This document shows, in pieces, positions 6,917-11,737 of a stretch of DNA of 11,737 nucleotides; within the stretch, counting starts at the first letter, position 1, and every line of letters begins with the position of its first letter. A program made the translations under genes and the position numbers. The notes below the pieces were generated by a model. It had not been told where the DNA came from. It saw only the letters and a list, made by a program, of their open reading frames with translations, and did not search any database. The stretch is from contig JAJYSQ010000009.1 in NCBI GenBank assembly GCA_021793495.1, positions 1 to 11,737 of the forward strand. The letters run 5' to 3'. Origin of the DNA: Actinomycetes bacterium. Its GTDB lineage: Bacteria; Actinomycetota; Actinomycetes; JAJYSQ01.

Positions 6917-7975
6917 GTGAAGCTCGAAGGGTCGCTGGACACCTTCAGCCTGGCCGACATCGTCACCCTGCTGTCGACGACGAAGAAGTCCGGCGGGCTG
7001 CACATGTCGTGCCAGGGGGCCCGTGGGGTGGTGTACTTCCGCGACGGCCAGGTGGTGGCCGCCTCCGCGGACGAGGGTCGCCAGTCCCTGGCTCGCCGGC
7101 TGATCGGGTCCGGGGCGGTGGATGACGCCGCGTTGACCGCGGCCATCCAGACCGCGTTGTCCTCCTCGGGAGCCGGGGTGGGAACCGCGCTGCTGGAGTC
7201 CGGGGGGATCGACCCGGAGCTGTTGTGCCAGGCCGCGACCGAGCAGACCGTCGACGCCGTCTTCGACCTGCTGGGCTGGGTCGAGGGGGAGTTCGCCTTC
7301 GGTGCCGACGAGCCAGCGATCGACGACGTGGGGATCCGGCTGGACAGCGCCACCGTGGTGGCGGAGACCGCGGGCCGCCGAGCGGCGTGGGACTCGGTCT
7401 CCTCGGTGATCCCGTCGTTGCGGTCCGTGGTGGCCATGCCCGTGGTGCTCACCGCCGACCCGCAGGTGTCCCGGGACGAGTGGGCGCTGCTGGCCCTCGC
7501 CGACGGTCACCGGACGATCACCGACCTGGTGGACCTGACCGGGGCCGGGCAGTTCGCGGCGATCTCCACGGTGGCCTCCCTGGTCGAGCGGGGCCTGCTC
7601 CAGGTGCACGAGCACGCCGGCACCGACCACGCGTCCCTGGTCGAGCGGCGGACCGCGCTGCTCGCGCCGCTGGAGCACGCCCGGGCCACCCGCGTCCGAG
7701 CACCGGACGTGGTGCCCTCCCGGGGCGAGCCGTTTCGCGCGCCACGCCGGCCCGAGCACCCGGACGACGCCGTCGGCGGCGGGGTAGAGGTGACCACCCG
7801 GCCCGGGATGCCCATGGGGTCGCCGGTTCCGCAGGGTGTCGGGGGCGGATCGGGGGCAGTGGTCGGCAGTGCCGCCATGGCTGCCGACCCGTCGGTCAGC
7901 TCCTTGATCGAGCGCGACCCCGCCGTCAATCGCAGCCTCTTGCTGAGGCTCATGGCAGGAGTGCGAGGGCTGTAG
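6917..7975 (+). CDS. DUF4388 (PATAN-type) domain protein, probable signalling adaptor
   Basis: A 352-residue cytoplasmic protein. The N terminus (LEGSLDTFSLADIVTLLSTTKKSGGLHM, RGVVYFRDGQVVAASAD, then helices to about residue 125 with WVEGEFAF) is the recognisable DUF4388 pattern, a domain found in bacterial signalling proteins, often near GTPase or two-component genes. Residues about 182-230 (VSRDEWALLALADGHRTITDLVDLTG through LVERGLLQV) resemble a winged-helix-like fold. A Pro/Gly/Arg-rich linker of roughly 60-70 residues follows (about 258-325). The protein ends in a compact helical tail (SSLIERDPAVNRSLLLRLMAGVRGL). No catalytic residues are evident. GTG 6917 is chosen for ribosome-site spacing; TTG 6914 would add one residue. 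It lies between a Roadblock protein and its presumed GTPase, and its TAG stop abuts the GTPase ATG directly. An adaptor or effector role in that module is inference. Confidence 0.85.
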   Translation: MKLEGSLDTFSLADIVTLLSTTKKSGGLHMSCQGARGVVYFRDGQVVAASADEGRQSLARRLIGSGAVDDAALTAAIQTALSSSGAGVGTALLESGGIDPELLCQAATEQTVDAVFDLLGWVEGEFAFGADEPAIDDVGIRLDSATVVAETAGRRAAWDSVSSVIPSLRSVVAMPVVLTADPQVSRDEWALLALADGHRTITDLVDLTGAGQFAAISTVASLVERGLLQVHEHAGTDHASLVERRTALLAPLEHARATRVRAPDVVPSRGEPFRAPRRPEHPDDAVGGGVEVTTRPGMPMGSPVPQGVGGGSGAVVGSAAMAADPSVSSLIERDPAVNRSLLLRLMAGVRGL

Positions 7976-8566
7976 ATGACCACCACCAGGACCCCGGGCC
8001 GCGCGCGTCGGCGGCACGGCGGACAAGCCGTCAAGATCGTGGTGACCGGTCCGTTCGCGGCGGGGAAGACCACGTTGATCCGCACGATCAGCGAGATCAC
8101 CGTGCTGTCCACCGATCGCGGCATCACCGACTCCACCCGGGCACGCAAGGCCGAGACCACGGTAGCGATGGACTTTGGGCGCATCACCGTGGACCGAGAG
8201 CTGGTGCTCTACCTGTTCGGCACGCCGGGGCAGGAGCGGTTCGACTTCATGTGGGAGATCCTCGGAGAGGGGATGCTCGGGTACGTCCTGCTGGTCGACG
8301 CGATGCGCCCGGACTCCCTGGGCGAAGCGGCCGGCATCCTCACCGCGTTCCGCCGGATGGCCCGGGTCCCCTATGTGGTGGGGCTGAACCGGTCGGGAGG
8401 TCTGGACCCGGAGGAGGAGGCGCGGATCAGGAGCGCGTTGGAGATCTCCCCGGAGGTGGCTCTGCTGCCGTGCGACGCCACGGACAAGGAGTCGGTGAAA
8501 GCGTTGCTGCTGGCCCTGTTGTACGCGGTGCTCGACGAGATCGATTCCGAATCGGTCCGGGCCTGA
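7976..8566 (+). CDS. Small Ras-like GTPase, MglA/CvnD family
   Basis: A 196-residue protein. After a basic N-terminal tail (about residues 1-17) comes the P-loop GPFAAGKTT (25-33, K31). A switch region follows with RARKAETTVAMDFG (T61/T62 and D66), then the G3 motif LFGTPGQERF (80-89) and FMWEILGEGMLGYVLLVDA. FGTPGQ in place of the eukaryotic DxxGQ is typical of the actinobacterial conservon GTPases (CvnD) and the related MglA polarity GTPases. The G4 position reads LNRSGG (137-142): the Asn is kept but the usual NKxD aspartate is not, so guanine specificity is likely but not proven. PCDATDKES near residue 167 fits the G5 region. With the Roadblock protein upstream it would form a GTPase/regulator pair cycling between GTP and GDP states. 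ATG 7976 directly follows the DUF4388 stop, with GAGGG 6 bases ahead. Confidence 0.9.
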   Translation: MTTTRTPGRARRRHGGQAVKIVVTGPFAAGKTTLIRTISEITVLSTDRGITDSTRARKAETTVAMDFGRITVDRELVLYLFGTPGQERFDFMWEILGEGMLGYVLLVDAMRPDSLGEAAGILTAFRRMARVPYVVGLNRSGGLDPEEEARIRSALEISPEVALLPCDATDKESVKALLLALLYAVLDEIDSESVRA

Positions 8567-8567
8567 G

Positions 8568-8858
8568 ATGCCACGGGCCGCAGGCAGCGTGGTGGCCCGG
8601 GTCGTCCAGGGGCTGTGGCAGCGGTGGTGGCCGACGCGCGCCCCCGGACGGCACGCGCGTACCACCCTGGTTGGTGCCGCCGGACGCCCCGTCCGTCCCG
8701 CGGCGTCACCGTCACCCCAGCGGTCCGTCGCGCCGGGAGTCGCGGCTCACCGGGTCGTGCTCGTGTTCGTCGATGGCACCACCCACCTGGTGCCGCCCTC
8801 CTCGTCGGTACGCCCCGCGCTGATCGACCTGGCCGACTCGCTGTGCGTACGGCAGTGA
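8568..8858 (+). CDS. Hypothetical 96-residue protein between the GTPase and the sugar transferase
   Basis: I do not recognise this protein. It starts one base after the GTPase stop (TGA-G-ATG) and ends one base before the sugar transferase ATG (TGA-C-ATG), so it fits the operon exactly. Third codon positions are overwhelmingly G or C, as in its neighbours, which supports real coding. The N terminus may form a short amphipathic, Trp-rich helix (VVARVVQGLWQRWW, residues 8-21) that could touch a membrane or a protein. The middle (22-58) is Arg/Pro/Ala-rich and probably disordered. The C-terminal third (HRVVLVFVDGTTHLVPPSS, then ALIDLADSLCV) looks like a small strand-turn-strand followed by a helix. 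There is no signal peptide or catalytic motif. It may be a linker or adaptor between the GTPase module and the membrane transferase, from position only. An overlapping frame (8615-8863) is less likely. Confidence 0.65.
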   Translation: MPRAAGSVVARVVQGLWQRWWPTRAPGRHARTTLVGAAGRPVRPAASPSPQRSVAPGVAAHRVVLVFVDGTTHLVPPSSSVRPALIDLADSLCVRQ

Positions 8859-8859
8859 C

Positions 8860-10386
8860 ATGACACCGACGACCCAGGCCCTGGCCCGGCACCGGCAGGC
8901 AGCCGTTCCCGGCCGCCTGGCCGGCTCGACCGGCTCGACCGGCTCGCTGGGACGGGTGTCCCACTGGTGGGTGCGGTGGATCCCGACGCTGGTCGTCGTG
9001 GACCTGCTCGCGGGTGTTCTCGGCGCGCTGTCGGTCGTGCTGGCCCGGTACGACTTCCACCGGGCGCTCCTGGGGGGCGTGGACTACCGGCTGCTCGCGG
9101 TCCTCGTCGGGCTGGCCTGGTGCCTGGTGGTGGCCGTCGCCGGCGGGTACGAGCCACGCGCGGTGGGCCACGGCACCGAGGAGTACCGCCGGGTGCTCGG
9201 CGCCGGGGTCTGGCTGGTCGCGCTGCTGTCCGTGGCCACGGTCGCGCTGAAGGCCGACGCGGCCCGGTCGGTCCTGGTGCTCGCCCCGGTCACCATGGTG
9301 GTGACCACGCTGACCGGTCGATGGCTGGCCCGCCGGGGGCTGCGCCGGATCCGCGCTCGTGGAGCCTTGTTGTCCCGGGTGGTGCTCGTCGGGTCGGCGG
9401 CCGAGCTGCCGGCGCTGCGGCGGGTGTGCGCCCGGCCGCGGACGGATGGGCTGGTGGTGGTCGGGTCGTGCACGACCGGTCCCGCCGACACGACCGGTCC
9501 CGCCGACATGACCGGTCCCGCCGGAACGACCGGTCCCGCCGATGGGTCGGACGGCGTGGTGGGGGAGCTGACCTCGTCGGTGCTGGCCGAGGTGGCCCGG
9601 GCCGAGGCGGACACGCTGCTGGTCTCGGCCACGCTCGGCGCCGGCCGGTGGCAGGCGTTGTCCTGGGCGCTGGAAGGTAGCGGTCGGACGTTGCTGGTGG
9701 CTCCCGGGCTCGGGTCGGTGGCCACGCCGCGGGTGACGATGCGCCCGGTGGACGGGACTCCGGTGCTGCAGGTCGCCGAGCCCTGCCTGTCGGGCCCACA
9801 GCGGGTGGTCAAGACGGTGGTCGACCGGGTCGGGGCTGCCCTGCTCCTGGTGGTGCTCGCCCCCGTGCTGCTCGTGGTGGCTGTTGCCGTGCGGCACAGT
9901 GGCCCGGGTGCGGTGCTCTACCGGCAGCAACGCGTGGGACTGGGGGGGCGCAGCTTCACGATCTGGAAGTTCCGCACCATGGTGGAGGGGGCCGATGTCC
10001 AGGAGCCGGGCGTCAACGACGTCGAGGGCCCGTTGTTCAAACGCCGGGCCGACCCGCGGGTGACTCGGGCCGGACGCGTGCTGCGCCGCTGGTCGTTGGA
10101 CGAGCTCCCGCAGCTGGTCAACGTGCTCACCGGATCGATGTCCCTGGTCGGGCCGCGTCCCTACCTGCCGGTGGAGGTCGTGGAGTCCCCGCTCGTCGTC
10201 GGGCGCCGGCTGCTGGTCCGCCCGGGCATGACCGGCATCTGGCAGGTCAGCGGCCGCTGCGACCTGGGGTACGCCGAGTCGTTGCGGCTGGACCTGGCGT
10301 ACGTGGAGAACTGGTCCCTGGCGCTGGACGCGGCGATCCTGCTGCGTACCGTGGGCGCGGTGCTCAGCCGGCGGGGCGCGTACTGA
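8860..10386 (+). CDS. Polyprenyl-phosphate sugar-1-phosphate transferase (exopolysaccharide initiation)
   Basis: A 508-residue membrane protein of the polyprenyl glycosylphosphotransferase family (WbaP-like), which transfers a sugar-1-phosphate from a nucleotide sugar to undecaprenyl or decaprenyl phosphate as the first step of surface-polysaccharide assembly. Four N-terminal membrane helices are visible (about 41-61, 77-94, 112-130, 136-152), then a Rossmann-like region from about 172 (RVVLVGSAAELPAL). The catalytic domain starts near K318 (VVKTVVDRVG) with one more membrane-associated helix (about 325-346), YRQQRVGLGGRSF, KFRTM (370-374), SLDELPQL with the D414-E415 pair equivalent to the catalytic dyad of PglC, and SLVGPRP (428-434). 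Four TTGPAD-type repeats sit in the Rossmann region at 205-228. ATG 8860 has only a weak ribosome site; GTG 8956 is an alternative that would keep all membrane helices. Sugar specificity cannot be read from sequence. Confidence 0.93.
   Translation: MTPTTQALARHRQAAVPGRLAGSTGSTGSLGRVSHWWVRWIPTLVVVDLLAGVLGALSVVLARYDFHRALLGGVDYRLLAVLVGLAWCLVVAVAGGYEPRAVGHGTEEYRRVLGAGVWLVALLSVATVALKADAARSVLVLAPVTMVVTTLTGRWLARRGLRRIRARGALLSRVVLVGSAAELPALRRVCARPRTDGLVVVGSCTTGPADTTGPADMTGPAGTTGPADGSDGVVGELTSSVLAEVARAEADTLLVSATLGAGRWQALSWALEGSGRTLLVAPGLGSVATPRVTMRPVDGTPVLQVAEPCLSGPQRVVKTVVDRVGAALLLVVLAPVLLVVAVAVRHSGPGAVLYRQQRVGLGGRSFTIWKFRTMVEGADVQEPGVNDVEGPLFKRRADPRVTRAGRVLRRWSLDELPQLVNVLTGSMSLVGPRPYLPVEVVESPLVVGRRLLVRPGMTGIWQVSGRCDLGYAESLRLDLAYVENWSLALDAAILLRTVGAVLSRRGAY
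8923..8946 (+). repeat. 9-bp repeat near the N terminus of the sugar transferase
   Basis: GGCTCGACC occurs at 8923-8931 and 8932-8940, with a partial third copy at 8941-8946. It encodes GSTGSTGS in the cytoplasmic tail ahead of the first membrane helix. Confidence 0.75.
9472..9543 (+). repeat. 18-bp tandem repeat (4 copies) inside the sugar transferase
   Basis: Four in-frame copies of ACGACCGGTCCCGCCGAC with few changes: 9472-9489 and 9490-9507 are identical, 9508-9525 starts ATG and ends GGA, and 9526-9543 ends GAT. They encode TTGPAD-type units at residues 205-228. The position is the middle of the Rossmann-like region, just after VVVGSC, so it probably forms an extended surface loop. Confidence 0.95.
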
Positions 10387-11429
10387 TGGGCGGCGCGGTG
10401 TCGGTCATCATCCCGACCTGGAACGGGCGTGAGCTGCTCGAGGGGTGCCTGCTCGCGCTGGACCGGCAGACCCGACGGCCCGACGAGATCATCGTGGTGG
10501 ACAACGGTTCGGTCGACGGGACCGTGCCATGGTTGGTGACTGCATGGCCGGACGTCCGGGTGGTTGCCCTCGCGCAGAACACCGGTTTCGCTCCAGCGGT
10601 GAACCGGGGCATCGCCGAGGCCACAGGGTCCCTGCTCGTCCTGCTGAACAACGATGCGACTGCCGACCCGCGGTGGCTTCAGAGCCTGGCGGATGCGGCT
10701 GGCTCGACGGATGAGGCGGTGGGGTTCTTCGCCTCCAAGATCGTCTCCGCCGTGGACGGTCGCGTCGAGTCGGTGGGTGATGTCGTCGACCGGGCGGGTC
10801 GCGGACGGAAACGCGGTTACGGGCAGGCCGACGACGGGCGGTTCGACGCGGTCGTCGAGGTGTTCAGCGCCTGCGGCGCAGCCGCCATGTACCGGCAGAG
10901 CATGCTCGCGAGGATCGGTGGGTTCGACGACACGTTCTTCGCTTATTACGAGGACCTTGACCTTGGCTTCAGAGCATTGCTCGCCGGATATCGGGGATTG
11001 CTGGTCCCGACCGCTGTGGTGTACCACACCGGTGGCGTGACGTCGGCTCGGTTGCCGGGCCTGAAGTCGTACCTGAGCACCCGAAATGCCTGGTGGTTGT
11101 TGGTCAAGAACCTGCCGACCCCGCTGCTGGTCCCCGTGCTGGGTCGGTTCTGCGTCGTGAGCACGGCACGCCTGCTGTCGGATGCCGGCCACGGCCGGCT
11201 CGGCAGTGCCCTGCGTGGTCACCGAGACGGCATGGCCGGGCTGCGGCGCATCCTGCGGGCACGCCGGCAGGCCCGGTCGCTGCGTCGTACCGGGGCGCGC
11301 GAGGTGTGGCGGGCGATGCCCTCCGCGATGCTGGCGTCCGAGGCGAGGCTCAGGCTCGCGACACGGTTGGGCGCCGCGGGACCGCACAGCAACCGTCGCA
11401 TCCCGGTCTCGGGCGGGGTTGATCGGTGA
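10386..11429 (+). CDS. Family 2 glycosyltransferase (rhamnosyltransferase-like)
   Basis: A 347-residue GT-A fold glycosyltransferase, probably adding a sugar to the lipid-linked intermediate made by the upstream transferase. Visible motifs are SVIIPTWNGRELL (6-18), IIVVDNGSVDGT (35-46), NTGFAPAVNRG (65-75), the metal/nucleotide-binding NNDA (88-91, the family's DXD equivalent), CGAAAMYR (163-170), GGFDDTFFAYYEDLDLGFRA (178-197) with the acidic ED pair at the base position, and VVYHTGG (211-217). This pattern is that of the dTDP-rhamnosyltransferase-like GT2 group, but donor and acceptor are not determined. The C-terminal 70 residues are Arg-rich and helical and could contact the membrane. The ATG at 10386 shares one base with the previous stop (TGATG), with GGGG at 10373-10376 ahead. 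Base composition around 10900-11100 is less GC-rich than elsewhere. Confidence 0.92.
   Translation: MGGAVSVIIPTWNGRELLEGCLLALDRQTRRPDEIIVVDNGSVDGTVPWLVTAWPDVRVVALAQNTGFAPAVNRGIAEATGSLLVLLNNDATADPRWLQSLADAAGSTDEAVGFFASKIVSAVDGRVESVGDVVDRAGRGRKRGYGQADDGRFDAVVEVFSACGAAAMYRQSMLARIGGFDDTFFAYYEDLDLGFRALLAGYRGLLVPTAVVYHTGGVTSARLPGLKSYLSTRNAWWLLVKNLPTPLLVPVLGRFCVVSTARLLSDAGHGRLGSALRGHRDGMAGLRRILRARRQARSLRRTGAREVWRAMPSAMLASEARLRLATRLGAAGPHSNRRIPVSGGVDR
11415..11418 (+). promoter_or_regulatory. Ribosome binding site of the flippase gene
   Basis: GGGG, within a longer G-rich stretch from 11411, ends 7 bases before the GTG at 11426. Together with the 4-base GTGA overlap it supports that start. Confidence 0.5.
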
Positions 11430-11737
11430 GCCTGCGCTTGCCCGCAGGCCTGGCTGGTCGTACCGGTCTGCAGCTGGGGGTCCGGATGGTCGGCGTGGTC
11501 GCCGGCGTGGGATCGGTGCTGATCCTCACCCGTGCGCTCGGGTTCTCCGGGTTCGGGGTGCTGGCGGTGGCCCTCGCGTACACCGCGATCGTCTCTGCGC
11601 TCAGCGACGGCGGGTTGCAGTTTCGCGGCCCGGTGGCGCTGGTCCACGCACGGGACGCGCCGGCCCAGGTCCTGATGGACCTGCTGATGGCCCGTGTCCT
11701 GCTGGCGCTGGCCGGTCTGGTCCTCGGAGCCGGTGCC
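11426..11737 (+). CDS. Wzx/MOP-type polysaccharide flippase, N-terminal part, 3' truncated
   Basis: An open frame from GTG 11426 to the window end (104 codons, no stop). It begins SLRLPAGLAGRTGLQLG, then a membrane helix (VRMVGVVAGVGSVLILTRALGFSGFG), a second (VLAVALAYTAIVSALSDGGLQF), a polar segment (RGPVALVHARDAPAQV) and the start of a third (MARVLLALAGLVLGAGA). The TRALGFSGFGVLAVALAYTAIVSALSDGGLQ pattern is typical of the first two helices of lipid-linked oligosaccharide flippases of the MOP/MVF superfamily (RfbX/Wzx type), which move lipid-linked glycan across the cytoplasmic membrane. The start overlaps the glycosyltransferase stop as GTGA, the classic coupled junction. Position after an initiating transferase and a glycosyltransferase fits a Wzx-dependent polysaccharide locus. 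Most of the protein (usually 400-500 residues) lies beyond the window, so the subfamily is uncertain. Confidence 0.82.
   Translation, partial: MSLRLPAGLAGRTGLQLGVRMVGVVAGVGSVLILTRALGFSGFGVLAVALAYTAIVSALSDGGLQFRGPVALVHARDAPAQVLMDLLMARVLLALAGLVLGAGA

Noticed and set aside
6320..8566. Calling the signalling block a conservon (cvnABCD)
   Set aside because: Only the Roadblock (CvnB-like) and GTPase (CvnD-like) components are present; no histidine-kinase-like CvnA and no DUF742 CvnC are encoded, and DUF4388 is not a conservon component.
6458..8665. A 735-codon minus-strand open frame opposite the Roadblock/DUF4388/GTPase genes
   Set aside because: Low-complexity His/Arg/Gly/Pro composition, no domain signature, and three well-supported plus-strand genes occupy the same bases.
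8615..8863. An 82-codon plus-strand frame overlapping the hypothetical gene
   Set aside because: It has Arg/Pro/Gly-rich shadow composition and no coupled start, whereas the 8568 frame fits the flanking stop and start codons and the local codon bias.
9472..9543. Regular 18-bp repeats as a possible CRISPR array
   Set aside because: There are no spacers between units, the units are in frame inside a conserved enzyme, and no cas genes are present.
8371..9930. A 519-codon minus-strand open frame opposite the sugar transferase
   Set aside because: Same shadow pattern: no family motifs, repeated GGTGRVGGTG-type translation of the 18-bp repeat, and strong plus-strand coding evidence.

Overview
This is a very GC-rich, gene-dense window with every gene on the + strand. 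Most neighbouring genes overlap by 1-8 bases or are separated by only 0-2 bases. The protein families and gene order (rarA, DUF948, a small membrane-linked protein, alaS, ruvX, mltG, aroE) are those of an actinomycete (Actinomycetota). I cannot place it below that level from sequence alone.

Region 1 (2-6210) is a conserved housekeeping run. It holds the 3' end of rarA (replication-associated AAA ATPase), a DUF948 membrane protein, a small DUF6167-like membrane-anchored protein, alaS (alanyl-tRNA synthetase, complete), ruvX/yqgF (Holliday-junction resolvase-like / rRNA-processing nuclease), mltG (endolytic murein transglycosylase) and aroE (shikimate dehydrogenase). The junctions are consistent with translational coupling and one long transcript. 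The other shikimate genes that often follow aroE in actinobacteria are not here.

Region 2 (6320-8858) begins after the only real intergenic gap (6211-6319), which has a short GC-rich hairpin over the aroE stop and no promoter I can defend. It encodes a Roadblock/LC7 protein, a DUF4388 (PATAN-type) protein with a long flexible linker and a helical tail, an MglA/CvnD-like small GTPase, and an unrecognised 96-residue protein. Roadblock plus MglA-like GTPase is the classic bacterial pairing of a GTPase with its regulator. The usual conservon partners (sensor-kinase-like CvnA and DUF742 CvnC) are absent, and a DUF4388 protein sits between the pair.

Region 3 (8860-11737) follows almost without a gap and is the start of a surface-polysaccharide operon: a polyprenyl-phosphate sugar-1-phosphate transferase, a GT2 glycosyltransferase, and the N-terminal part of a Wzx/MOP-type flippase cut off by the window end. 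Together these would load a first sugar on the lipid carrier, extend it, and flip it across the membrane.

The most interesting point is that the GTPase/Roadblock/DUF4388 module and the polysaccharide genes look like one transcription unit. This suggests, by inference only, a small-GTPase switch tied to synthesis or positioning of a cell-surface glycan. A second theme is repeated in-frame tandem repeats (6, 9, 12 and 18 bp) in tails and linkers of otherwise conserved genes.
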